Source: an uncultured Pelagibacteraceae bacterium
Lineage (GTDB): Bacteria > Pseudomonadota > Alphaproteobacteria > Pelagibacterales > Pelagibacteraceae
NCBI GenBank assembly: GCA_902588255.1
Contig: CACIOK010000008.1
Coordinates: forward strand, 1 to 40,993
DNA length: 40,993 nt
Direction: 5' to 3'
The notes below the pieces were generated by a model. That model ran no database searches. It saw nothing but the letters and a program-made list of their open reading frames with translations, and was not told the origin of the DNA. A program made the position numbers and the translations under genes. This document shows positions 26,104 to 34,393 of this stretch, piece by piece (position 1 is the stretch's first letter; each line of letters begins with the position of its first letter).

Positions 26104-27540
26104 TTATTTTAAAGTGTTAATAAAAAATGGGACTGCTATTTCAACTGTTTCTTTTCCATGATCTCCACCATTTGTAGTTCCTCTTTCTCCACATTTTTTA
26201 TATATTTTAATATATAGCTTTTTATATAATTTATTCGCTGCCTCTGGTTTTGTAGATGCCTTTTCAAATTTTTCTCTCCATTTTTTTATATCCATATTAA
26301 AGACTTCTTTAAAAATATCGGTTTGTTTTTCATGAATAAACCCATCGTCATTCATTACCCACCCTCCAGGAGCATAAATTTCACATTTATTAAAATGTAC
26401 ACAATTAGAGCAGTTGCTAGCAGGTGCATCATTATAAAAGTCATGGTGCCAACCTTCTTTTACAATTACCTCAACATCGCCTCCAGCTTTTTTCATTTTT
26501 TCCGCATAAGCAACGCAAAACTTTGCAAGTGTATAATCATCAGCACCTCCAAGTAAAAATAATATTTTTGTAGGAGTTGGGGTTGGTTTATCAAATGCTA
26601 CGTTAAAACAATCTGAAGCCATTGGAAGTGAAGCTTTGTAATAATTTTCTTCTCCAAGAACTACATCTGAGAATTTTTTCTCTACTGCCATATTTGCAGC
26701 ATTTCCACCTCTTGATAAACCTGTGATACCTAATTTTTTTGCATTAACTCTTGGGTGTTGATCCAGTATTTTATAAGCTACTAAAGCATCGAGCTCTCCA
26801 GCATTTATAGAAACTTTACCTTGATTAGATGATGTACTTTTTACTCCTCTACCTGTAAAATTATCTATTTCAAAAATACCAATATTATTTTTTAAAAGTT
26901 GATTTCTAAAATCGTTACGCCAAGACTGAGTTGGAGATGTAAAGCTACTGGGCCCTCCGCTACCATGGGCAACTACAACAACTGGTAAATTTTTACCTTC
27001 CTTTGGTAAAATCAACTTTCCAGATACTTCAACAGGTGAATTTACATAAGATCCATTGATTATTGTTAAGGGAATACCAGGATTGTAGCTAGTAAATTTT
27101 ATTATTTCCTCTGATGCTTCACTTAAATATTTTAAAGGGGTAAAATGCGGAGGACGATTTACTTTAAAAAACCTTCCATTGCATTTCCAAGGAGGATTCC
27201 ATGAAGTTCCACCTTTTAAGATTGCTTCTTTATCATTAATAAATTCACCCGAGTAATTAATATTTTCTCGACCTCCACTTTTAAAGGTTAGTGACTCGGA
27301 AATTTTGATTTTATTTCCTTTAATTTTTCCTTTAAATTTAATATTTTTATTCTGCCATCTATTAAATGGCCCTAATGAAAATTCATTGTTTTCTACATTT
27401 ACAACAAAAGCAGACTCATACCATTCATTTTTTCCTTGTTTACATAGAATATCCATTTTCCATGAATTGGGGTATTCTTCAGCAATTAAAGTATTAGTCC
27501 AAAATAAAGATAAAATAATTAAAGTTATAATTTTTTTCAT
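26104..27540 (-). CDS. Secreted alpha/beta hydrolase (dienelactone-hydrolase-like)
   Basis: The 478-residue protein has a signal peptide (residues 1-20, ending TLIA before EEYP). A beta-rich N-terminal region (about 25-130) precedes the alpha/beta hydrolase core (about 165-400). The oxyanion-region motif VVVAHGSGGPSS, the nucleophile elbow GLSRGG (S276), an acid candidate at D334/D335 (GGADDY) and a histidine at 365/366 (GWHHDFY) make a complete triad. It is probably periplasmic. The start overlaps the mtnP stop by 4 bases, so it is linked to methylthioadenosine genes although no role there is known. The substrate is unknown. Confidence 0.82.
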   Translation of the reverse strand: MKKIITLIILSLFWTNTLIAEEYPNSWKMDILCKQGKNEWYESAFVVNVENNEFSLGPFNRWQNKNIKFKGKIKGNKIKISESLTFKSGGRENINYSGEFINDKEAILKGGTSWNPPWKCNGRFFKVNRPPHFTPLKYLSEASEEIIKFTSYNPGIPLTIINGSYVNSPVEVSGKLILPKEGKNLPVVVVAHGSGGPSSFTSPTQSWRNDFRNQLLKNNIGIFEIDNFTGRGVKSTSSNQGKVSINAGELDALVAYKILDQHPRVNAKKLGITGLSRGGNAANMAVEKKFSDVVLGEENYYKASLPMASDCFNVAFDKPTPTPTKILFLLGGADDYTLAKFCVAYAEKMKKAGGDVEVIVKEGWHHDFYNDAPASNCSNCVHFNKCEIYAPGGWVMNDDGFIHEKQTDIFKEVFNMDIKKWREKFEKASTKPEAANKLYKKLYIKIYKKCGERGTTNGGDHGKETVEIAVPFFINTLK

Positions 27541-28409
27541 TTATTAAGTATCCTTCCTGCAATTGTTTTCAATTTGTCTTTAGTTTTTTGAGTTCTTTTT
27601 TCTGGAGCAGTAATGATGGCTACATCTAAACAATTGTTGGTTGGATCTTTTGGATCAATGTGTTTTTCAAAGTTATCTATAAGATTTTTAATCATGTTCT
27701 TTGCCTTGGCTGCATTTCCTAAAAGAACTTTTATAACCTGTTGTACATCAACATTCTCATGATCAGGATGCCAGCAATCATAGTCTGTAACCATCGAAAC
27801 TGAAGCATATCTAATTTCTGCCTCTCTTGCTAATTTAGCTTCAGGCATATTGGTCATTCCAATTACATCTGCTTTCCAAGATCTATATAAATTGGACTCG
27901 GCTAAAGTTGAAAACTGTGGCCCTTCCATGACCACATATGTTCCGTTCCTTTGGTATTCAATCTTTTCCTTTTTAATAGCTTCTTCACATGCATTCATTA
28001 AACCATTCGATGTAGGATGGGCCATTGAAACATGTGCTACAATCTCATCATCAAAAAAAGTTTTGTTTCTTGCAAACGTTCTATCTATAAACTGATCAAC
28101 AATAACAAATTTACCTGGCGGAAGATCTTCCTTTAAAGAACCGACTGCTGAAACAGAAACTATATCTGTAACACCTAATTGTTTAAGAGCATCGATATTA
28201 GCTCTAAAGTTAATATTTGAAGGATTTACAAAATGGCCACGTCCGTGTCTTGGAAGAAAATAAACTTCTTTAGTATTGTAAGTTGTTTTTAAAATTTTGT
28301 CAGAAGGCTTACCCCAGGGTGTATTAATATCTAATAAATCCCTGTCTTTAAATTCTTCAACGTCATAAAGACCACTTCCACCAATTACTGCTAATTTATT
28401 GTTTGCCAT
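27537..28409 (-). CDS. mtnP: 5'-methylthioadenosine phosphorylase
   Basis: The protein of about 290 residues is a purine nucleoside phosphorylase-family enzyme. It has AVIGGSGLYD at the N terminus, a phosphate-binding LPRHGRGH, and VVMEGPQFSTLAES with IGMTNMPEAKLAREAE in the C-terminal half; the MTNMPEA pattern and length indicate MTA phosphorylase. It releases adenine and methylthioribose-1-phosphate. The ATG at 28409 (MANNKLAV) is preferred over a TTG two codons earlier. It heads the minus-strand run towards mtnA, and the divergent apt gene can recycle the adenine. Confidence 0.94.
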   Translation of the reverse strand: MANNKLAVIGGSGLYDVEEFKDRDLLDINTPWGKPSDKILKTTYNTKEVYFLPRHGRGHFVNPSNINFRANIDALKQLGVTDIVSVSAVGSLKEDLPPGKFVIVDQFIDRTFARNKTFFDDEIVAHVSMAHPTSNGLMNACEEAIKKEKIEYQRNGTYVVMEGPQFSTLAESNLYRSWKADVIGMTNMPEAKLAREAEIRYASVSMVTDYDCWHPDHENVDVQQVIKVLLGNAAKAKNMIKNLIDNFEKHIDPKDPTNNCLDVAIITAPEKRTQKTKDKLKTIAGRILNK

Positions 28410-28450
28410 ATACAAAAAATAATTTATTTATTTATATAACTCAAATTAAT

Positions 28451-28978
28451 ATGGATTTAAAAGAATATATTAGATCAATACCAGACTATCCCAAAAAAGG
28501 TATTCTATTTAGAGACATTACAACCTTAATTAAAAATGAAAAAGCATTTTCTGAAACAATAAACTTGATAGTAGAAAGGTCAAAAAGTTTTGAATTTAAT
28601 AAAATAGCTGCTATTGAGTCTAGAGGATTTGTATTTGCCTCGGCCATTTCATATTTATTGAAAAAACCTTTTATACTTTTAAGAAAAAAAAATAAATTGC
28701 CTGCGGATAGATATTCAGTAGATTTCGAGCTTGAGTATGGAACGGCAACAATTGAAATGCATAAAGACTCTATTAATAAAAGTGATGGAGTGCTTATAAT
28801 TGACGATTTAATTGCAACCGGTGGAACAGCTGAAGCTGCAGCTAAAATAATTGAGATGGCAGATGGTAAAGTAGCAGGTTTTATTTTTGTTATAAATCTT
28901 TTTGATTTGGGTGGATGTGATATTTTACTTAAAAAAAATTATAAAGTTGAAAGTCTATTAAGTTTTCCTGGACATTAA
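28451..28978 (+). CDS. apt: Adenine phosphoribosyltransferase
   Basis: The 175-residue protein begins MDLKEYIRSIPDYPKKGI, the conserved Apt N terminus, followed by FRDITTLI and AAIESRGFVFA. The PRPP-binding loop is VLIIDDLIATGGTAEAA. A longer reading from 28403 would start at TTG and add 16 unrelated residues, so the ATG at 28451 is chosen. It makes AMP from adenine and PRPP. It is divergent from mtnP across 41 bases, so one intergenic region may drive adenine release and recovery together. Confidence 0.95.
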   Translation: MDLKEYIRSIPDYPKKGILFRDITTLIKNEKAFSETINLIVERSKSFEFNKIAAIESRGFVFASAISYLLKKPFILLRKKNKLPADRYSVDFELEYGTATIEMHKDSINKSDGVLIIDDLIATGGTAEAAAKIIEMADGKVAGFIFVINLFDLGGCDILLKKNYKVESLLSFPGH

Positions 28979-28981
28979 AAC

Positions 28982-29875
28982 TTAATCAAAATATTTAATT
29001 CTATACCAAGACTTCTTTCCCAACATTGAATTTAGTAAGCCAGAAAATCTTGCATAATACATTGATCTTTTTTTTTTATTATAAAACAAAGTAAATATTA
29101 TCATTTTAAAAAAAGCTCTCACTAATTTACCAAACATCAATGAAAAGGCTTTTAGATAACCACTATGTTTTTTATGATAATAAAAAGTTGACCACATCCA
29201 ATGCCAACTTCTTATCATCTCAGACTCTACTTCGTACTTAGGGTTTGTTGAAGTTGAACCTTGATTTCCTAAATGTGTTATAAGCAATTTTGAACTAGAA
29301 AATATTTTTCCTCCTTTAATTTTAATTCTTCGACAGAAATCTGCTTCTTCAAAGTAAAGGAAAAAGTTTTCATCAAAATAAGAATTTGTTTTTATATTTT
29401 TTTTATCAAGCAGCATTGAACAACCAATTACATAGCCTACTTCTTTCAAAAAATATTTATCAAATCCTTCTTCAATAATAGTTCCATCTAAACTACCATA
29501 TGACTTATATAGCATTTCATCATTGTAAGACGGTCCAATAATACTAAAATCTATATCATCTTTTAAATAAAAATTAATTTCATCAAAAAAATCATTATTA
29601 TATTCTACATCTGGATTAGATATTAGAACGTATCTTGTTTTGACGTTTTTTAACCCTAAATTATTAGCTGACCCATATCCTAAGTTTTTACCTGATAATA
29701 TTACTTTTACATTATCATACTTATCCTCAACTTTTTTCTTATGGGCCTCATCATTTGAATTTTCAATATTTATGATTTTAATTTCTTTTTTTATAGAATT
29801 AATGCAATTAAATAAAATTTCTTCTTTTGTTTTATATGTTACTATAATAACAGTTAAATCACTAAGATTGTTCAT
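28982..29875 (-). CDS. GT2-family glycosyltransferase
   Basis: The 297-residue protein has a GT-A fold. Visible motifs are LTVIIVTYKTKEEIL at the N terminus, the GKNLGYGSANNLGL loop, the acidic metal/nucleotide-binding SNPDVEY, and FFLYFEEADFCRRIK. The last matches rhamnosyltransferase-type GT2 proteins. A basic, hydrophobic C terminus may touch the membrane. It probably builds surface polysaccharide. It converges with apt (3 bases between stops) and diverges from rfbB across 52 bases of pure AT-rich sequence. Confidence 0.9.
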   Translation of the reverse strand: MNNLSDLTVIIVTYKTKEEILFNCINSIKKEIKIINIENSNDEAHKKKVEDKYDNVKVILSGKNLGYGSANNLGLKNVKTRYVLISNPDVEYNNDFFDEINFYLKDDIDFSIIGPSYNDEMLYKSYGSLDGTIIEEGFDKYFLKEVGYVIGCSMLLDKKNIKTNSYFDENFFLYFEEADFCRRIKIKGGKIFSSSKLLITHLGNQGSTSTNPKYEVESEMIRSWHWMWSTFYYHKKHSGYLKAFSLMFGKLVRAFFKMIIFTLFYNKKKRSMYYARFSGLLNSMLGKKSWYRIKYFD

Positions 29876-29927
29876 TGATAATTTTTTTAATATATAAAAT
29901 AAATAAATATATATATAATTTAAAATA

Positions 29928-30956
29928 ATGGTTAAAAAAAGAATTATTGTTACCGGTGGACTAGGATTTATAGGAAGTAATCTTATTCATTTATTGCTTA
30001 AGAAAAAGTTTCAAGTTATCAATATAGATAAAATCTCATACTCCTCTAATTTCTACAATACAAAGGAATACAAAAATAATAAAAACTATAGATTTATTAA
30101 GTGTGACCTTAATAATAAAAATAAATTACAAAAAATTATAGATAAGTTTAAACCTTTGGCTATCTTTAATTTAGCAGCGGAAACTCATGTTGATAGATCT
30201 ATTGATGGTCCAGAAAACTTTATTAAAAGTAACATATTAGGTGTTTTTACTTTATTAGAAGTATTTAAAAAATTTTCGAAAAAAAATTCTAAATCAAAAC
30301 TAATACACATTTCTACTGACGAAGTTTATGGTGATATTTTAAAAGGGCGAAGTGTTGAAGATTACCCTTACAAGCCTAGCTCACCTTATGCTGCCAGTAA
30401 AGCTTCATCGGACCACTTAGTTTACTCTTATGTACGTACTTATAAAATTCCAGCCATAATAACAAATTGTTCTAACAATTATGGACCAAAACAACATCCT
30501 GAAAAATTATTACCAAAGCTAATATATAATATAATAAATAACAAAAATTTACCCATCTATGGAAAAGGATTGAATTCTAGAGAATGGATTTATGTTACAG
30601 ATCACTGCGAAGCATTAATTAAAATTTTTCAAAAGGGAAAAATTGGTAATTTTTATAATATTGGTTCAAATATTAATAAAACAAATATGGAAATGACGAA
30701 GTCTTTACTAAAAATTGCAAAAAAAAATATCAAAATTGGAAAAAATGTAAAAATTAAATTTGTTAAAGATAGGCCCGGGCACGATGTAAGATATGCGTTG
30801 AACAGTAAAAAAATAATTAAAGAAATTAAATGGAAGCCTAAAATTAATCTTAGCAATGGAATGAATTTAACCTTTAAATGGTATTTAAATAATCAAAAAT
30901 ATTTTTCTTCCATTAAGATAAAAGAGGCAACTAAAAGAATAGGTTTAAGAAAATAA
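29928..30956 (+). CDS. rfbB: dTDP-glucose 4,6-dehydratase-type NDP-sugar dehydratase
   Basis: The 342-residue protein is an extended short-chain dehydrogenase. It has the NAD-binding TGGLGFIGSNLI, NLAAETHVDRSIDGPENFI, the catalytic STDEVYGD and YAASKASSDHLV (Tyr-x3-Lys), and the RfbB-typical NCSNNYGPKQHPEKLLP. It makes dTDP-4-keto-6-deoxyglucose, a precursor of rhamnose and other deoxysugars. rfbA, rfbC and rfbD are not in the window, so the end product is unknown. It is the only plus-strand gene of this glycan region. Confidence 0.92.
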   Translation: MVKKRIIVTGGLGFIGSNLIHLLLKKKFQVINIDKISYSSNFYNTKEYKNNKNYRFIKCDLNNKNKLQKIIDKFKPLAIFNLAAETHVDRSIDGPENFIKSNILGVFTLLEVFKKFSKKNSKSKLIHISTDEVYGDILKGRSVEDYPYKPSSPYAASKASSDHLVYSYVRTYKIPAIITNCSNNYGPKQHPEKLLPKLIYNIINNKNLPIYGKGLNSREWIYVTDHCEALIKIFQKGKIGNFYNIGSNINKTNMEMTKSLLKIAKKNIKIGKNVKIKFVKDRPGHDVRYALNSKKIIKEIKWKPKINLSNGMNLTFKWYLNNQKYFSSIKIKEATKRIGLRK

Positions 30957-30959
30957 AAT

Positions 30960-31670
30960 CTACAAATCTACTATCTTGATTAGCTTATCAAAGCTAATCA
31001 CATTCATCCAAGATTTATAGTTATAGAAATAATCTTTAAATTTTAGATTAGAAAAATCCTTTTTATCAATTTTTAATAAATTTCTATTTTTTCTATTAAA
31101 AATTACTCCAATCCCTTGATCGGCATAACATGTATATACATCTACTTCTGGATTAGTCCTAAATTCAACAATTGATTTCCACACATCTCCATTCCAATGT
31201 TTTTTACACCTTGGTATTGCTTGTTTAAAAATATCGTCTGGTAAACAATCATGTAACAAAACTATTCCATCAGGATTCAATGAACTTAAAGAATTTATAA
31301 TATCTTTTTTAACTTGGTGATATTTATGAAGCCCATCTATAAAAATACAATCAAATTTTTCACTATTTTTAATAAAAAAATTATCACTTGTCATTCTTAA
31401 GGTGCCACCACTTACTGGATCAACTCCAATTTTTTTACGACAATTAATTTTAGAAAATAAATCATCGTCTCTACAACCAATTTCTAAATAACTTTTAAAA
31501 TTTTTTTTATCAATTATGCTTTGAGTAATAAATTCCCTCGATGGCTTATCTCCAAAGTCTAAATTTAAGCTACCAATATCTTTTTCCTTAAAAATTTTAT
31601 GAAAAAACAAATTAAAATTTAAAAGAAATCTACTTTCAAAAAGTCTTAAATATTTTTTTTTTAAATTCAT
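30960..31670 (-). CDS. Class I SAM-dependent methyltransferase
   Basis: The 236-residue protein has SAM motif I in SYLEIGCRDDDLF, a second acidic strand in KKIGVDPVSGG, and FDCIFIDGLHKYHQVKKDI followed by DGIVLLHDCLP. This layout is that of the methyltransferase-24 type often found in polysaccharide clusters. The glycine-rich loop is partly altered (EIGCRDDD). It converges with rfbB (3 bases) and begins one base after the adjacent glycosyltransferase gene. The probable acceptor is a sugar. Confidence 0.82.
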   Translation of the reverse strand: MNLKKKYLRLFESRFLLNFNLFFHKIFKEKDIGSLNLDFGDKPSREFITQSIIDKKNFKSYLEIGCRDDDLFSKINCRKKIGVDPVSGGTLRMTSDNFFIKNSEKFDCIFIDGLHKYHQVKKDIINSLSSLNPDGIVLLHDCLPDDIFKQAIPRCKKHWNGDVWKSIVEFRTNPEVDVYTCYADQGIGVIFNRKNRNLLKIDKKDFSNLKFKDYFYNYKSWMNVISFDKLIKIVDL

Positions 31671-31671
31671 A

Positions 31672-32349
31672 TTAAGGTTTATATTGTTTCTTAATTTCTT
31701 TTTTAAGAAAATTTAAGAAAAATATTTTTAAAAACCAAAATACCTTGTAATAAAATCTTCTAATTATATTTCTTTTTAAGTAATTATAATAACTTGCAGT
31801 TACATCAATATAGACCAAATTATCTTTATTTATTTTACAACATTCCTCTATATATGACCCATCGGCATTATAGGTTTCACTTTTAAATCTTATTTTTTTA
31901 ATAATGCTAAAGTCACCAAGAAACATAGCTAAATCAATGTAGTAAAGTTCTGGCCTTATTCCACTCAATATATATCTAGTTCTCTGTTGATCAAAGGTAT
32001 AGACTTTATTTTTATCTATTTGTTTCACCAAATTATAGAAGTTTGGATGAACAATATTATCATCATCTAAAAAATATATAAAAGGTTGATGTGAGGAAAA
32101 ATTTTTTTCTACATATTCAAGGCCAAAGTTTCTCTGTCCATTTCCAAGAACTTCATTTGGTTTTGATATATAAGTTAATTCCTCAATTTGACCTTTATTC
32201 TTAAAGTGTTTATAATTTTTTTTAATTTTGGTTCCGTCATAAATTATTAACCATCTAAATATAATATTAAAATTTATAGATTTTTTAATGGTTTTTAAAT
32301 TTTTTATTCTTGAGACAGGACTAATAATTATAATTTTTTTAAAATTCAT
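31672..32349 (-). CDS. Probable GT-A-fold glycosyltransferase
   Basis: The 225-residue protein begins with a short hydrophobic strand (KKIIIISPVSRI), and has GQRNFGLEYVE and the metal-binding PFIYFLDDDNIVHPNFY, the D-x-D motif of GT-A enzymes. It is shorter than typical GT2 proteins, with a basic, hydrophobic C terminus that could associate with the membrane. The donor sugar is unknown. It sits directly downstream of the tRNA-Met gene on the same strand, with 7 bases between them. Confidence 0.78.
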   Translation of the reverse strand: MNFKKIIIISPVSRIKNLKTIKKSINFNIIFRWLIIYDGTKIKKNYKHFKNKGQIEELTYISKPNEVLGNGQRNFGLEYVEKNFSSHQPFIYFLDDDNIVHPNFYNLVKQIDKNKVYTFDQQRTRYILSGIRPELYYIDLAMFLGDFSIIKKIRFKSETYNADGSYIEECCKINKDNLVYIDVTASYYNYLKRNIIRRFYYKVFWFLKIFFLNFLKKEIKKQYKP

Positions 32350-32356
32350 TTATTAT

Positions 32357-32433
32357 TGGTAGCGGGAAGTGGGATCGAACCACTGACCTCGGGCTTATGA
32401 GTCCCGCGCTCTAACCAACTGAGCTACCCCGCC
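32357..32433 (-). tRNA. tRNA-Met (CAT anticodon)
   Basis: The 77-base gene folds as a cloverleaf: acceptor GGCGGGG pairing with the 3' segment, the D-arm GCTCAGTTGGTTAGAGC, the anticodon loop CTCATAA and the T-loop GGTTCGATCCC, with an encoded CCA end. The anticodon is CAU. It is most likely elongator methionine; a tRNA-Ile2 whose C34 is modified to lysidine cannot be excluded. The pair closing the anticodon loop is A31-G39, a mismatch, and acceptor pairs 1-72 and 7-66 are G-U. Confidence 0.92.
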
Positions 32434-32448
32434 ATTCAATCAGTATTG

Positions 32449-32477
32449 ATATATAATACTTTTTATTTTTACTACAA
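32449..32477 (-). promoter_or_regulatory. Possible promoter for the tRNA gene
   Basis: On the minus strand TTGTAG (32477-32472) and ATATAT (32454-32449) are 17 bases apart, and the tRNA begins 16 bases later. The spacing suits a housekeeping promoter, but AT-richness makes such matches common. Confidence 0.3.
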
Positions 32478-33497
32478 TCAATTTTTTACATTTAGCCAAT
32501 TATTCAATATCATAATATTGGTTTCTGTTTCTTGTCTAGAAATACCAGGATAATCAGGTCCAGTTTTTTTATTCAATATTGAATTACTTATTGCGTTAAT
32601 TTCAAATGAAAAAATATTTGAAAAATCAAATTTATCTACAAAAATTTCTTTGTTGCCCAATTTTATTTTCATTGGTGAACAGTGCCAACTATCATAAATT
32701 AACATAGAACCTTTGCTTCCAATTATTTTAGTGCCTTTTCCTAAATCTTTTTTAAATGAACATCCTATGGAAGAAACAAATCCGTTAGAAAAATGAAGAT
32801 TGGTATAAGAGTCGATGTCTACATTTGTTGATGCAATTTCAACTTTTGAATTTTTTAACTCTACATTCAGATTTTCTGGATCTTTTAGTTTCGCAATTAA
32901 AATACTTAAAGAAGAAGGGTAACAACCTAGGTCTAATATACATCCACCTGCTAAAGATTTGTCAAATAATCTACTTTTTTTATTAAATTTTATTCTCTTA
33001 AACCCAAAAATATTTCTTTTTTCCACTATGTTAAATCCAAAATTAGACTCCATTGAAATTAATTCGCCAATTTCGTTTTCATTAATAAGTGAAATAATTT
33101 TTTTTGTTTGAGGATGATAACGATACATAAAACCCTCAGTAAAAAAAATATCTTTCTTATTTAAAATTTCGTTAATTTTTTTTATATCCTCTAATGAGGA
33201 TGTTGCAGGCTTTTCAGTTAAAATTTTTTTATTATTTTCTAAACATTTCATGATCCACTGAAAATGTAGATTGTGTGGTAAGGCTATGTATATAATATCA
33301 ATATCATCACAATATATAAGGTCATCATAGCTTGAAAAACAGTACTTTTCCTCAATATTGAATTTCTTTTTAAACTCATTTAATTTTTTTTGGGTTTTGC
33401 TCGCAATGCCTAAAAGTTTAGCATTTTTTAAATCACTAAATCCTGAAGCAAAATCATTTGCTATTCTTCCTAAACCAATTATACCCCAATTGACCAT
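32478..33497 (-). CDS. Gfo/Idh/MocA-family oxidoreductase
   Basis: The 339-residue protein has the NAD(P)-binding WGIIGLGRIANDFASG at the N terminus and the family motif ILTEKPATSSLEDIKK near residue 95. A second domain has AGGCILDLGCYPSSL near residue 185. These enzymes oxidise, reduce or epimerise sugars or cyclitols, and here probably serve nucleotide-sugar or glycan modification. The start directly abuts the GT17 stop with no gap, so the two are co-translated. Confidence 0.9.
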   Translation of the reverse strand: MVNWGIIGLGRIANDFASGFSDLKNAKLLGIASKTQKKLNEFKKKFNIEEKYCFSSYDDLIYCDDIDIIYIALPHNLHFQWIMKCLENNKKILTEKPATSSLEDIKKINEILNKKDIFFTEGFMYRYHPQTKKIISLINENEIGELISMESNFGFNIVEKRNIFGFKRIKFNKKSRLFDKSLAGGCILDLGCYPSSLSILIAKLKDPENLNVELKNSKVEIASTNVDIDSYTNLHFSNGFVSSIGCSFKKDLGKGTKIIGSKGSMLIYDSWHCSPMKIKLGNKEIFVDKFDFSNIFSFEINAISNSILNKKTGPDYPGISRQETETNIMILNNWLNVKN

Positions 33498-34382
33498 CTA
33501 AAAATCTAACCAATTTTTATATTTATCTTTATTTTCTCTTAAATAATTCGGTAAAATTTCAAATCCAATAGTTTTCAATTCATGCTCATATTTCCACTTA
33601 TCTAGATTTTGTTTATCTGCAAAGTGATTATAAAAAACTTTTTTCTCTTTAATTTTTTTTTTTATATCTTCTAGTGTAATTCCACTGATATCAAATTCAT
33701 CATGATGTCCAAAATTCTTCATTTTTTCATATATTTCTTCTGGGGATTTAACGTTTGTAAAATGCCATCCTCCATTATCAATAATATCTATATTTGTATT
33801 TTTAAGTTCAGAAAAATATGCATCTATTCTCCAAAATGGGTATTTTTTATTTTTAATATTTTTAAGCCATGAAAAAGATTTAAGATTTTTTTTCTTGCAG
33901 GCTCTTGAGCCATACCAGGGCATTAATTCATATAAAAGATTAAATTTATAGTAGAAAAATAATTGTTTAAATATTACTAGATTTTTTTTTGATTTTTTAA
34001 ATGACTCAGAATTAAGATTTGGAATTTCATCATTATCACTAAGAATAATTAAATCATTATCATCTGCATCATTTATAGCGTTTTTCATAAAATTATATGA
34101 AAGCTCTATTCTTTTTAAGCTGTTTATTCTTTTTAAATAAAACGTTTTTTCTTCAGTAATTTTGTGAAGATTTGTAGGCTCATGATCAATTACTTTATAA
34201 ATGATTTTATCTTTAAATTTAGGATAGTTGTTTATATCAAAATTTAATTTTTTTTTATTTCCACTGTGTGAAAAGGTTGATTCTATAACTACAAATTTAT
34301 GCACATACTCATTTAAAATATTAAATCTTAAATCAAGCATCATATCTTCTGAATAATAGGTCGTGCAATCGTATATTTTCAT
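33498..34382 (-). CDS. Glycosyltransferase family 17 protein
   Basis: The 294-residue protein begins MKIYDCTTYYSEDMMLDLR and continues with FVVIESTFSHSGNKKKL, the GT17 pattern first known from eukaryotic N-acetylglucosaminyltransferase III. An acidic cluster, ILSDNDEIPN, near residue 115 would bind metal and nucleotide sugar, and a later GGWHFTNVKSPEEI matches the family. Bacterial members are found in surface-polysaccharide regions, consistent with the neighbours. The linkage made is unknown. It lies 11 bases after the BASS-type gene. Confidence 0.85.
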   Translation of the reverse strand: MKIYDCTTYYSEDMMLDLRFNILNEYVHKFVVIESTFSHSGNKKKLNFDINNYPKFKDKIIYKVIDHEPTNLHKITEEKTFYLKRINSLKRIELSYNFMKNAINDADDNDLIILSDNDEIPNLNSESFKKSKKNLVIFKQLFFYYKFNLLYELMPWYGSRACKKKNLKSFSWLKNIKNKKYPFWRIDAYFSELKNTNIDIIDNGGWHFTNVKSPEEIYEKMKNFGHHDEFDISGITLEDIKKKIKEKKVFYNHFADKQNLDKWKYEHELKTIGFEILPNYLRENKDKYKNWLDF

Positions 34383-34393
34383 TTTAAAAATTC

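Noticed and set aside
28403-28450. Earlier TTG start for apt
   Set aside because: It overlaps the mtnP start and adds residues absent from Apt proteins.
32442-32470. Hairpin AGTATT/AATACT followed by T-rich sequence, terminator-like on the plus strand
   Set aside because: No plus-strand gene reads into it, and on the minus strand it lacks a T-run; it lies where the tRNA promoter should be.
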